This document shows positions 1 through 11,654 of a stretch of DNA of 64,000 nucleotides, one piece after another (position 1 is the first letter of the stretch; every line of letters begins with the position of its first letter). Source of the DNA: Ascochyta rabiei (lineage: Eukaryota; Ascomycota; Dothideomycetes; Pleosporales; Didymellaceae); NCBI RefSeq assembly GCF_004011695.2, contig NC_082420.1, positions 1,178,001 through 1,242,000 of the forward strand. Reading direction: 5' to 3'. Below the pieces are notes generated by a model. The model saw only the letters and a list, made by a program, of their open reading frames with translations, was not told where the DNA came from and ran no database searches. The position numbers were made by a program, and so were the translations under genes.

Positions 1-2
1 CT

Positions 3-110
3 GTCTTTTATGAGTGTGACTGTGGTCACAAGTACGTCATTGACCGCTTTTATCATGTTGGACTCGTTGCTAATGCTACTCCTCAGATGGAACACCAACA
101 ACTGAGCTGA
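3..110 (+). CDS. 3' end of an unidentified gene (partial)
   Basis: An open frame runs from the window edge to a TGA at 108-110 and gives about 35 residues. It contains a Cys-rich stretch (ECDCGHKY) and ends in QQLS. It lies tail to tail with the deoxyhypusine hydroxylase gene, only 80 bp away, which fits the compact convergent layout elsewhere. I do not recognise the family. A zinc-binding C-terminus is possible but not shown. The frame could be chance, because only its last codons are visible. Confidence 0.3.
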   Translation, partial: VFYECDCGHKYVIDRFYHVGLVANATPQMEHQQLS

Positions 111-189
111 AATTTTTTTTTTCCTCTTCTAAACCCATGTGTAATTCAAACGCCTTGTATTCATGCACGCACCCCAACCGATATCCACA

Positions 190-1239
190 CTAAGCCGCAA
201 CGGCCGTCTCCTGCGAGGGGATGATGGCATACTCTGTCTCCCCGTTTTTCTCGAACTCGGCCATGTCGAGGGCCACAATGCAACTGTCCCGTACCACCTG
301 CTCTGGGTCGTTCAAGAACTTGCGCAGAGTGTCCTCCACACCTTCCTCGTCTCCAAGGCTTCCGAGAGCCTCGGCGGCCTCGTGGCGAACCATGCTCTCC
401 TCGGTTGTGTTGCTCAGCGCCTTGGTCAAACTCGGGATAGATGCAGGATGCGACAATTGTCCGAATACAAAGGCAATCTCGTGGCGGAAAAGCGCAGATG
501 GATCGTCGAGCCCGCGAGCCAGTGCGTGAACAGCTGGAACCGCTGTGGGAAGATCAGGCGGAGAGGAGAGGTCGCGCAGCGCAAACATGGCCCTGTAGCG
601 CTGGAAGAGGGGAAGTTTTGTGTCGAGCAGCGTCTTCTCGAGCTCTGGGATCGAAGGCTTGTCTGAGCTCTGCGGCATCGGCGGCGCAGGGTCGATGGAG
701 GTGAAGTCGCTGCACTTCTGTTAGCACCGATCAAGCAGTTGCACAATCTGAGCCTACCTCTTCTTGATGTTCTCCTGGCCCTTCTGGAGGCCGTGATCCC
801 ACTCAATCCTGTCAACAGCAATGTCGCAAGTCTCGGTGATGACGTCGGGCTCATCCTTGCTGTCGCGCATCTGCCTCAGCAGGTCCAGACTTCCCTTGTC
901 ACTGAGCGCGCCCAGCGCCTCAGCGGCCTCGTGCCTGCACATGGCATCCTCGTGCCTGTCCATCAGCACCTTGCGCAGCGGCGCAATCGCAGCATCGTGG
1001 CGTGACTGTCCAAGGCAGTAGGCGAGTTCATGCTTGAGCAGCGCAGAAGGCGAGCCGAATCCTGCAGCAATGGCTTCGATCGCTGGCACAGTGTCTTCGC
1101 TGGGCGGCTGCAGGGAGGCGAGGTACTTCAGAGAGAAGAGGGCGCGGAAGCGGCGCGCAAGAGGCTCTTGCTCCGAGACGAGGATTTTGTGGAGCGCAGA
1201 GACTTGGGTGTTCTCTGTGGGCTTCTCGGACGCGGTCAT
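190..1239 (-). CDS. LIA1: Deoxyhypusine hydroxylase (Lia1-type HEAT-repeat protein)
   Basis: This enzyme hydroxylates deoxyhypusine on translation factor eIF5A, completing hypusine formation in the cytosol. Exons are 1239..758 and 709..190; the 48-bp intron has donor GTAGGC, branch GCTAAC and acceptor GTGCAG. The product has 333 residues, close to the usual 320-335. It shows the two-fold HEAT-repeat design of the family. Four His-Glu pairs that bind the di-iron centre are visible at about residues 70/71, 103/104, 237/238 and 270/271 (KHEL, RHEAAE, RHEIAF, RHEAAE). The two halves are clearly internal duplicates, as expected. The start is the first ATG of a frame that opens directly with the HEAT region. 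Nothing looks broken. Confidence 0.95.
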
Positions 1240-1737
1240 GTTGGCGTTTGAAGGGAGTGTCAGAAGGGGAAGGAATGGTGCTAAAAAAAATGTATTCGTC
1301 GGTGATCGCTGCGATGCTTCCTAAGATGCAAATCGAGGCTCAAGTTTTGGTGGGGCCAAATCGCTGGCGGGGTAGGTTATCAGATCTTTTGCCGGTTTTT
1401 ATCAGATCGTGGCTAAAGTGCCTGACGCGCTGCATGTGATCTCGCGAGAGCGCTAAGCCAGCCACCTTTGTTCATCCAGGGTACATGCACAACAATGGCT
1501 TGGTGAAGGCGTTGTCTTTGATGTCCAATGTTCGCAGCCAGATGCCTCTGTCCATTGTTCCTGCCCCGCCTTGACGGTGAGCTGACCGGTCTTCACTCTC
1601 ACTACAGTCAGGAGCGCCCCTTGACAACCTCTCGTACTGTTCTCCTTGCGCCTCTTTAGGCACGACTCTTCCTAAAGTCCCTCACTATTACGACTCGCGG
1701 CCCAGCGCTGCCCGCACTTCACAGGTATCCCTGCACT
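1240..1737. other. Intergenic, divergent promoter region
   Basis: About 500 bp separate the divergent starts at 1239 (-) and 1738 (+). It presumably carries both promoters. I see pyrimidine-rich leader sequence near 1690-1735 and no TATA box or repeat that I would call. Confidence 0.5.
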
Positions 1738-3032
1738 ATGACGATCCTCCACGAGTATGCGACCAAGGTGTGGTCCTACATCAGCCCAAGGAAGACGCAG
1801 CAAGCTCGACAGAAGCCCTTCCGGTTCAAGGTCCCCACGATCCCAGCCAAGCCAAACTTCGAGCAGCAGCAGCAGTCACAACCGCAGCAGCTCTTGAGTC
1901 CCCCAGACCGAGATATGAGTCCCGAGTCGCGAATGGATATCTGGCAGACCAGGATACCTAACCCCAACAGCGACGTCGATATCACACTGGTCCCCATATC
2001 CCCTCCTGCTTCAGTCATACAGTCTCCAGATAGCTACGATGGCGATACACTCTTCAACACCTCACCAATCTCTCCGACTTTCGATAAGGGTGGTCACTCG
2101 GACAAGGAGGTGGACGCCAACGATGACACAATGGTAGTAGACGACGGCGCCTACTTCTTCACACACAACAAGATCAGCGTCGACGAGCGACTGTTTAAGC
2201 AGCAGCAGCAAGGACTGGCGCTTCAGGACATTGGATGGCCCGAGGAATCCATCTTCTTGTTCCAGAAGATCAATATGCGTGGACACGAGCCGATCATGCC
2301 TATTGAGTGGTTAGACGACTTGCCCAGTCTACCTGCGGATCTTTTCACCGACAGATTGGACAAGCCATTCATCAAACCTGTCTTCGGTACACACTACCAT
2401 GGTACGTCTCACGAATTCAAATGCAGCGCCTCAGAGCTAACGCCCCACCAGCACAGCTGGCGCTAAGCTCTCTTCTTGACCTCGGTGCCTACGTCCGCGA
2501 TTCCATAATTACACGCGCTCCCAAGCGCCAACCCCAATACCACGTCAAACGTGCCCTCACAAAGTACACCAATTGGGCCATGAAAGACGGTGCTGTCGAT
2601 CAGTCCTGGGCTGCCCTCCCACTCTTCGAAATCATCACCATCAACAAAGACGTCCCCTCCACAGTCCTCGAGACCAAAACCCTCACCAAGCTTGGCCGCC
2701 TGCACAAACGCTGGCAGTCCACTCTCAGCACCCACGCGACCACCCATTCCTTCGCCTCCTCCTCATCGACCGCGCTCGACGTCCCCACACTCTACGGCGT
2801 CTCCGCATCCCACACCATCATGGCCTTTGTCAGCTACCTCCCACCAACCAAAGAGAACCGCGATCCCGGACTCCGCCTGGTCGCCATGTTTGACTTTGGC
2901 AAGGATGGCCTCGACGTGTGGAACGCGCTGGCTGCTGCCATCTTCGTGGTGCATTGCCGGAACAGGATGATGCAGCTCAGGGAGTACCTTCCGGAACCTG
3001 AGACTGTAGTTGAGGAGGATCCTGATGTGTGA
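1738..3032 (+). CDS. Conserved fungal protein of unknown function
   Basis: Exons are 1738..2401 and 2452..3032; the intron has donor GTACGT, branch GCTAACG and acceptor CCAG. The product has 414 residues. The first 150 or so are low-complexity, Gln- and Pro-rich (short CAG runs near 1864 and 2200) and probably disordered. The C-terminal half looks folded, with an alternating strand/helix pattern and a conserved-looking core (YGVSASHTIMAFVSY, then VWNALAAAIFVVHCRNRMMQL near the end). There is no signal peptide. I know no function for it. The tail resembles an alpha/beta domain, but naming a fold would be a guess. Confidence 0.75.
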
Positions 3033-3497
3033 GTGCGTCACCATCTTTCAGATGACGGTATGCTATTCGGCGCTTGCGTTTTTGTTTTTGTTTTTGATCC
3101 GCGATATACCCCTCATGTCCTGCAGAATACCGTAATATGTTTTCACACAATGTTCTCCCTTCCTGATATACAAAACGCTTGTCTTTGAAGCGCATATCTG
3201 TCAGACATTGATGAATTTCATCGCTTTCCTGACAGATGTGCTGCTTGAGGAACGTCGATGGATATCCGGGAAGATCGCCTTGCACAAACCCCCACAGCAA
3301 ACATCTTTTACTTGTAGATATGAAGATCGAGCCTGACATGAATTTGCAATCGTCGTTATTTCATCGAGTACCTGGAAACCGAGATTTGCCTTGAGATCCA
3401 CTCACTGGACAACTTGCTGCCAGAGCATCGGTCCACCCAAACAAAAGGGAACCGAGTCACCACACACTAGCTCCTGTCCGCACGCCTGAAGCCCGAC
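3033..3497. other. Intergenic, convergent 3' regions
   Basis: About 465 bp between two converging genes, holding both 3' UTRs. Short open frames here overlap on both strands and have no coding character. A run of TTTGTTTTTG lies near 3078-3094. Nothing else stands out. Confidence 0.5.
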
Positions 3498-6400
3498 TCA
3501 AATACTCAGCCCAATCCTCTCCTTCATCGCCCTCGCCTTCTCCCCAGTACCCGTTCCCTCGCCCTCGCCCTCGCCCTCATCCACACAATCACAGCCATAC
3601 CTGCTGCGAAACTCGTACGGCGGCAGCCCGTCCAGCTTCTCGAGCGCCGCCTGACTGGCCCGGACGCGAGCATACCTGCCACTCTGGCCCAAGCTATGGA
3701 AAACAACTTTACTGTGAACCATAACCATAGCGGCGACCGCCTTACCTTTACCGGGGATGCAGGTTTCCGTTTCCAGCGCGGCCATGCGCCAGTCGCTGCA
3801 GCCGAAGACGACGGACAAGAGGCGGCCGAGGCGCGTGGTGGGGTGGTTGGACGCGAAGGTCTCGTAGGCTTGGAGCGTCATATCTTGGAAGAAGGGTAGG
3901 AGGTGGAGAGTGAAGAAGTGGCGGACGACGTTGAAGTTGAATTCGCTGTCGACGAAGAGGGCGGCGACGTAGGCTTCGATTACGTCGGCGAGGCATTTGG
4001 GGGGCTCTGAGACGCCGACCCAGTAGTCCACGGCGCCGGCGGCTTCGCGCTCGGCTTCTTCCACTTCGGTTACGTAGTCGCGGATCTGCGAGCTGAGGAT
4101 GGCCGTGTTTTGGCGCATGTGCGTGTGCCAGCCTAGCTTCACGCATACGGCGCCGAGGAACTTGTTGCTGACCATGGGCGTCTTGTGTTCGGTGAGCCAT
4201 TGGGGGTCCTTGTCCGGATATGCGTAGAAGAGGTGCATGATGAATGCCATGTCCAGTAGAGCATCGCCCAAGAACTCGAGACGCTGGTAGTTTGGTATCT
4301 GCTCCCACATAAAAGGTTGACTCGGGTGCACAAAGGCGGACCTCAGAAGGCGCGGGTACTTGAATTTGTATGGATGCTTGGCCTCGATCTTGCGTGCGAG
4401 GTCGAGCTGCGAGGCTGTCGACTCAGCGACTTGGTACTGGGGCTTTGTGTAAGCGGCGTAGTAGTCTGACCATTTTGATTGCGGGTGATCAGAGCTGTTG
4501 GCGAAGAGTTTGACGGCCTTGACAGTTTCATCCCAGTCAGATGGAGACCACTCGCCGTCATGGTGGTGCTGCATAAAAGTTGCACCGATGAAGGCTTCAC
4601 AGACATCGGCGACTGACTTGTCACCAAGGTTGTGGGTAAGCTTGAGCCAGTCATCCTCGCTCTTATTTACACCTTTGCCTCGGATGAGTTTTAGTCCTTC
4701 TGGGTACCAGGTGCGACTACGTTATATTAGCCAAACAAGGACGTGTCTGAAAGGGTGCGTACCGTGAGAATGCTTCAGTCCGTATGTAGTTGTAGAGTTG
4801 CAAGCCACGCTCCTGGCCATCGGCGAATTTGAACCTCTTCTTCCCTACTGCTGTTTCCATGAGATTCTGGTTACAGAGCATAAGCATACGGCGAACATGG
4901 AATTCAAACTCATTCTCATCAGGTTGCAACACGAAGGTTGAGATAGATGTCGCCATCTTCAGGAAACAATCTCCCAAGAATTCAAGACGCTCATAGTTGG
5001 GGCCCATGCCGCTTCTGAAATTGATCTTCTCCTCACCATGTTCTTCTGAGTTGTCCGAATCCTTCGTCAAGGCTTCAAGAGCAAGGGCTGGACTAACATT
5101 CAGGTCGACGTGCTTGCAAGCATCTATTGCAATGAGATAGCTCTCGAACCGGTGGATGATAGCTGGGAGAATATAGCACATGACTATGAACGGGGTGGCA
5201 ATCTACAAATAGTCAGCATGCTAGTTTTGAGTGAGGAACGGAACACACACATTCGATATGCGCATAGGCTCAGGACAGATGACGGTTTTTAGGCTGCCCA
5301 GAGCCTTGTACTCTTTATCCTCTACGCGAGCAAGATGGTTGCGCCGGAAAGGAATCTTCTCAACTTCAAGGACGGGTTGGTCCTGGTGCCACCTCATGAT
5401 ATCCCTACTCCTTTGCCATTTGCTGTCTGAGTAGTCGAGAATACTGTCCATGAACTTCTGGTTCTGTCGCGGGATGTGTGCTGGAACAGGATCCTGTGGT
5501 TTCAGGTGGGTTGCGATGCGATCAGAATAAAACCTGCGGCCACCATTCATAGGGTCCACGATGTACTTGTCCACGAGGTCATCGTCAGAGACTCCTGGAG
5601 TCCATTGCCAATTCGGCTGCTCAGACACCTTGCGCATCTGCGGCATGTCTATGATGTCCTCGAGAGCGAAGTCCTTCACACTTCGTGAAAGAAGAGGGAC
5701 TACCCAATACGACATCTTCTGAACGTCATACTCGTACGTCTTATTGTAGACATCTTCATAAATGCGCAAAGTAAACTTAGTGAGGATCTCAAGCATGTCT
5801 CCTGTGATCTTGAGCGGCATGGTCAGTGACTGCGAAACAACATTGGACGCCCTGCCATCAGTAAGATAGACAGGAAATGGCGGCAGCTGAGAAAAAGCCA
5901 TCCGGGTCAGAATTCCTAGTGGTTGGTGGCGCCGATCCAGACCTGCATCGACATCAATGATAGTAAGAAATAGCTTCTCGGGAGAATGACCACGGCCCTG
6001 CTTCCAGAACTCTGGCTTGATGATCATAGGATAGTTTCCCTTCCTCTTCTCGCTGACAGCAAGTAGTGCGTTCCTCATAGCCGGAAGGTTCTTGAGGGTT
6101 GTAGGAAGTAGATTAGAGTCTAAAAAGCCTTTTTTGTGAAGCTCAAGGCACATGGCAAATGCTGCAGAGCACTTGGCGATCGTCTTCTTGCTCTCAACTT
6201 TGCCTACCATCGAGGTTATGGGCGAACATTCAGGCAGTATAACCTCGCATCGATAGCCTGAATGATGCGGGTCACGAGGATCAATACTGACTTCAGCACC
6301 GATGACGTAAGTAGGCTGTAGGTGCGTCTCGTGGTTGGGAGTCGGTAGTGTCGCTACAAAATGGTTGAGTACTGACAAACTCGACCGGTAAGTAAGCTTC

Positions 6401-8396
6401 GCGCCCGAGACCGGATCGACAAAGCTTGGGTAAAGCCTTTCTTCGAACGCTGTCAAGTCGCCTGGATCATCCAAATTGTCAAGGAGACGATCTCGTGCGA
6501 TGCCTCTGCAGAAATTTCTCATAACAGTCTCGTCCAACCTAACCTGCATAAGTCGCTCACGATGATCGTTGTTCCCTTGTTCGAGCATGTGCAGGTATTT
6601 GGAGTTTCGATGTCTTGCACGACCTCTCGATTGTACGTAAGCAATCATAGTCCGGTAGAGGTCGAAGCGGACGACCAGATTGCACTGTGGTATATCGAGG
6701 CCTTCTTCTGCAACTGATGTAGCAAACGTACAGTTGAGCTCTCCCCTCCTGAACTTCGAGACGGTCAGAATTTGGGCTCGCAAAGAGATATGATGCTCTC
6801 CGGCGCGAGAGTTAATACCAACCAATGTGTCGCAGCGGAGGTTGGGTCCACCGATGCTTTCGAAAATCAGCTTGAGAAGTCGGGCAGTCTGGCGCTGCTC
6901 GACAAACACAATACACCGTGGCTCATCGCTGCGTCCGTAGTACAAGCTGAGCCACTCGTGTAGCTTCATGACTTTGGAGCTCAGATCGACGTCATTGAGC
7001 TGAGGTGTGCCAAAGTCATGTCCTTGTACGAAGATTGCGGCATCTTTGAGCCGCTGGAGTTTAGTGTCAAGCTCTTCAACGTTAACACGTTCTCTGTTCA
7101 GCCTGTTGTACTGATATTCTTCGCGCTGTTGGAGTTTGCGAGCTTGTTCATCTGCAAACGCGTAAGACCAATACATGTCCGACGCCCACCTGCCAAGCTC
7201 AGAGCCAATGCGCTTAGATGTGACAAAGAACTTGTGAAAGGCTTTGACATTGCCGTACTGCGCTTTGATCTTGATGTGGAACGGTGTCTCGAACTCGCTG
7301 CGCAATTTATTGTAGAGTGCGACGTGTTCGCTTGGGCGACTGATGTTATTCGCGGCGAGCGTAGCCTCGCTGACTGTGACGATCTTGGAGCAGAGCAACT
7401 TTTCAAGGCTGGCTGCAGCTTCAACCACAACGCCGGGTTTGAGGCCTCCAACATCTACTGGCGATGCCGTCATGCCAAACAGTTGAGGCCGCTTCAAAGG
7501 ATCAGTCTCTTGTAAGTAAAAGTCCTTCATGATTCGAGCATAGGGATGGTTGTCTTTGGCATGGTGCGCTTCGTCGAAGATAAGCAGGTTGATGCGAGCT
7601 GTGCTGATGAAAGAGTGCATCAAACACTGTGCAAGGACTTCAGCAGTGCATACGATGACCATGTTTTTAGCGAAGTACGCATCCCAAGTTAGCTTTCGCC
7701 ATAGACTAGCACCCATGGCACCGCAGACTGGTTCAACACCTTGGTCTAGGCCACAGCGCAGGACGTTCGCTTGCTGGAAAACGAGATTGACCGAATCAAC
7801 CTGCTCAGTTTTAGCGACATCAAGCAAGCAACCAAGCAACCAAGCTCTATTCAGCTTACGAGGAAGAAGGCAGTCTTGTGCACATTGCCTTTAGCCCGGC
7901 TTTCTAGCTCCTCGTCGAGAACATGCTTGAGCAGGAGTGTGGCAATGTGGGTTTTGCCAGATCCAGTATCCAGTACCGCAATCGTGTTTTCACTCTTGGC
8001 TCTCTGAAATAACTCAGTCTGATAGTCGCGCGGATTTGTGATCCGGACGGCAGTCTCTTGGTTTGCAAGAATGTCTCGGATGGAGAGCTGCTCCTCGTTT
8101 GCGACCTTCAAAGCGGCCTCTTCAACCTCTCGTTGCGTAGAATGAGAACTTATGTTGGCAGCAAAGGCTTTCAGGATGTCATTCTGTGCTCGTCGTCTCT
8201 CTGAGGTCGTCTTGGGACCGTGGGCATGGGAATGATCAGCGCCAATATCCGAGTCGTCATCGTCATCTCGTTCTCGCACTTGAAGCTCTTCGATGTTGCT
8301 CTGCTGGAGATGCCTGCTACCATCTTCTGAAACTGATATGCCATCGCAAGAATGGTATTCGAGTTCTTGCTCTTCCTCCACGTTGGCCCACCCCAT
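3498..8396 (-). CDS. dcl1: Dicer-like protein 1
   Basis: Cuts long double-stranded RNA into small RNAs for silencing. Exons are 8396..7860, 7800..5251, 5202..4763 and 4716..3498, giving 1581 residues, the usual size for fungal Dcl1. In order: an acidic leader; a helicase with Walker A DTGSGKT near residue 145 and DEAH near 255; a C-terminal helicase half ending around [13 protein letters not shown]; a Dicer dimerisation domain; a PAZ-like region; RNase IIIa (YERLEFLGD near 1100, [10 protein letters not shown] downstream); RNase IIIb (YQRLEFLGD near 1316, [10 protein letters not shown] downstream); and a C-terminal dsRNA-binding segment. The acidic catalytic residues of both RNase III domains are present. 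Start choice: an upstream in-frame ATG at 8498 would add 34 hydrophobic residues, but [10 protein letters not shown] at 8396 fits family N-termini better. A short Glu-Gly repeat lies near the C-terminus. Length and motifs favour Dcl1 over Dcl2. Confidence 0.95.
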
Positions 8397-8858
8397 CTTG
8401 GCCTGTGAGGATTGGGTTGTCAAGAAGAGGGAGAGTATACGAGTGAGATACAACGAAAGTGAATATAATTGACTGTCGGAGGGAAGAGTTCCATTCAATC
8501 TTCCGGGTTTGAAGGTGAGAGAAGGCTATTCATGTTTGCGCAGACGCGTCTCGCTTCTGGCAAGCAAGCAAACGGAGCAAGCGCTCGCCACCACATTCCG
8601 CAGAGGTGAGAAGGCGCGCTCCCATATTCTCTGTGCTTGCAGCCATAGCGAAAGATTACGCCTTTTCCGGCTCTCTCTACAAGACAAGCTGAGCTTCTGA
8701 TTACTTGCTCATGAAAGTGTTGATGAACGTAGTGGGCGTATGGCGGGGCACGCGACTTGCGCGGGGCAGATGTTTGTCATCAACGCCAACTCACGTGGAG
8801 CTTGCAGCTTCCTCCAACACCTGTCACCTCAACTTTCGACAGCTAAACCAATCTCAAC
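8397..8858. other. Intergenic, divergent promoter region
   Basis: About 460 bp between the dcl1 start (-) and the TAP42 start (+). The last 60 bp before 8859 are C/A-rich leader sequence. I see no clear TATA box or repeat. Confidence 0.5.
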
Positions 8859-10043
8859 ATGGCTAGCGAGGACCAAAGTATTCGCGGATTATTCGCGAAG
8901 GCCGAGCGCGCACGGCAGGAGCTGAGCGCCGCATACGAGCCGAATAGTCCTACATACCAAGAAAATCTCACCAACACCATTGCCACGTACATTCAATGTC
9001 TGAAGAAGGCCGAGGATTTCTCGTTATTCAGCCCTAACGAGACCCTTGAAGATATAACCTCGTCTGACATCCAGTATGTACATAATGCCAGTCTGTTCTC
9101 GTGCTTCCCGCTCACATCTATGCCTAGATACATGGCCATCAACTACCATCTGGCCGAACTCATCCAGAAGGTCTTCACCCCTGAGGTTTCAGCAAGAAAG
9201 GAGCATCTCATACAGGCAAGAGCACGATACGAGCGTTTCTTGAAGCTGCTTGATTCATACGACATGCTTGGCAAAGGCGACGTTAAACTCTTCGAGTCGT
9301 ACAATGAAGACAAGCAGAATTTCTCCACAGTCAGCACAAAAGACGCTGCTGCAAGGAGAGATGTGAAGATTGCGAGGTTCAGGGAAGAGAAGGAATTGAA
9401 GCGGAAGCTCGAGGTTTGTACAAGAACATAAGAACACGCGCGGAAAGCTCGGTGCTAACATGTCTATGATTAGTACTTGCAACAAAACCCGAAGCTTGCA
9501 GAGCAGGACGACCAAGTTGTTCGAGACCTGAACTTGACCAACATTGCGTTTATGGTGCACCAGACATTCCAGTCGCTCGAGTCACTCGCTCAAGAGCTAC
9601 ACATCATCTCATTAGCACCACCTGCACTTCCATCGGGGCAGCATGCACGTCCACAAGACGGTCGTGAGGATGGAAGAGATAAGGATGGCTACTCAGAGCG
9701 TCTTGATGGTCAGGTCGGAGGCCTCCGCTATTCCGGGCCCATTCTTAGCAGCGACGGAAAACCCATGCGGCCTTTCACACTTCTGGACACCCGCCAGACT
9801 TTGAAGAAGAACGTGTTCCGACCTGATCACAGCTTGCCTACTATGACGATAGACGAATATCTTGAGGAGGAGAAGCGTCGCGGAGGCATCATCGAGGGTG
9901 GAGGCCCGCAGTCAGAAGTCCGACCTGAGCCTAACGAGGACGACTTCGACGCAGCTGATGCCGAGACAATGAAGGCACGCGCGTGGGACGAGTACGTCGA
10001 GGAGAATCCTAAGGGCTCCGGCAACACAATCAACAGAGGCTAG
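8859..10043 (+). CDS. TAP42: TAP42-family regulator of type 2A phosphatases
   Basis: Tap42/alpha4 proteins bind the catalytic subunit of PP2A-type phosphatases and link them to TOR signalling. Exons are 8859..9073, 9128..9413 and 9474..10043, giving 356 residues. The N-terminal two thirds are helical, as in the family. The C-terminal part carries the recognisable block with LDTRQTLKKNVFRPDHSLPT and then MTIDEYLEEEKRRGG, and ends in the acidic DDFDAADAETMKARAWDEY region. Intron 1 (9074..9127) is 54 bp, a multiple of three, with no in-frame stop, so its retention would only insert 18 residues. Donor GTATGT and acceptor CCTAG, plus the family pattern, support its removal. Intron 2 uses GTTTGT and ATTAG. 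Confidence 0.93.
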
Positions 10044-10120
10044 ATGCAGTAAGACGTACGACTAGATACCCCAGCAAACAACAATCGACATTCAGTCGCT
10101 TTCCTTCAAACGCGTCCTAT

Positions 10121-11030
10121 TTACAGTCGATACGGCGCTAGTACAGGCCATCTGGCCAGTGTTGACTCGTACAAGGCTTTGGATAAAACATTGTAGCCCT
10201 TCTTGTCAAGATGCAGGCCATCAGTGAAATAGCCCTCGCCAAAGTCTCTTGTCCCATATAGCCCCGAACCCGGCAGCCTATCTTCGTCGTAGACCTCCCC
10301 AACCTCCCGCAGCCTCGTCCTTACCAAATCGCCCCAGAAGTCTAACCCAAGCACCCGCTCCGTCTCGTCGTACTCTTTTGCGATCTGCACAATCCGCTCG
10401 GCATATCTCTTCTTACTCATGTACGTCCTATAGCCCTTTTGCTTCCTCTTCAATTCATTGCGTTCCCTAACCTCGTTGTCTCCAAAGTGTCTTATGCCTG
10501 GACTGGGAATATCGATGGGTGGCGGTGTAATCAGAACTATCTTTGTGTCGGACATAGCATCCTGCGTTAGGATCGTTTCAACGAAGAAGCGGATGTTGTC
10601 CTCAAAGATAGGAAGGGGGACATATTCGGTGCCGCCAACGAAGCATGCATCATTTGCGCCGAGAAAGATGGTAAAGAGGAGAGTTCGTGGTGCTTCGGGA
10701 GCTATGGCACGGGCGATTATGCGGTTGAAGTCCGAGAGCAGTCGCGTAGATGTGTAGCTGATCTTGTCAGGTTGTATGGTTCATGTACATGTGCTAGCAC
10801 AGGACTCGGGCGTACCCTGCTTGACCTGTTCGTGTGTCAGCTTGACACATCTTCATGGCCATATTTGGATTTCAGTCCAATAAGCAGGTTTAGATACCTT
10901 GGTTCTGAATGCGAGCTTTCGAGTGGTACTTTTGCTCCAGCGCCCATCCAAAACCCTCATGGTGCTCGTCGAAGCTCCATTCGGTCAGAGAGTCGCCGAA
11001 CAGAACAAATTCTGGAGTTTGTGTAGACAT
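10121..11030 (-). CDS. SGNH-type esterase, isoamyl acetate hydrolase-like
   Basis: A lipase/esterase of the GDSL/SGNH class, nearest in type to yeast isoamyl acetate-hydrolysing esterase. Exons are 11030..10898, a 10-nt microexon 10825..10816, and 10757..10121, giving 259 residues. All four family blocks are visible: I (FGDSLTEW, catalytic Ser, near residue 12), II (GYTSTR), III (GANDACF) and V (DGLHLDKKGY with the Asp and His of the triad). Block II forms only if the microexon is included. Its flanks have good splice sites (GAACAG before, GTACGC after) and CTGAC branch sites in both introns. No signal peptide is seen, so it is probably cytosolic. The natural substrate cannot be read from sequence. 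Confidence 0.88.
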
Positions 11031-11654
11031 GGCAGCGATCTCACATCTATCAGATTGCGTTTGCTTACGCAGAGATAACAATTTGCTCGTGTGAAGTGTC
11101 AAGAAGGCTGAAAACCGGCAGCCTCAAGGCAACAGGACTAGCCCAATGGAGACACATAGGCGCGCTAGACGTGGGGTGTGCAGAAGCTCAGGTAGAGGGA
11201 ACTGAACGGCAATCTTTACTTCCATTCATGTTACTAAATTTTTCGCTATGGGTCTTCTCAAGGAACCATAATCAAAGGCTTTTCTCTGTTCGTCAAATCT
11301 ACCTTCCGTCTTCGAAGCCCGGAACAGGATGGATTTTGGTAGTGGCTGCGACCTTAATACCTAGGTAAATAGGATATTCGCGGACTGGAAGAAGACCTAA
11401 AGGCCTTCACAGTGAGAAAAAGCTTGGGATCTGTCTGAACTATTCGAAGTTACGTACATTGTACCTTTTAAACTGGCAACGACTTCTGCATAGCGTACCA
11501 CATGATCATGACGCTGGTCCAATTGTGCACATGATTACGTCTTCATGCCAGCCATTCGAACCACACCTTTGCCGCAGACTTTGAAAGTAAAACATCTCCT
11601 CCAAGGACCTCGTTTCTTTCTTCGTGAGACGTTCGTCAAAGTCTACGCGAACAT
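11031..11654. other. Intergenic
   Basis: About 620 bp upstream of the esterase and downstream of the next minus-strand gene. Moderately AT-rich, with only short non-coding frames. No repeat or RNA gene recognised. Confidence 0.45.
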
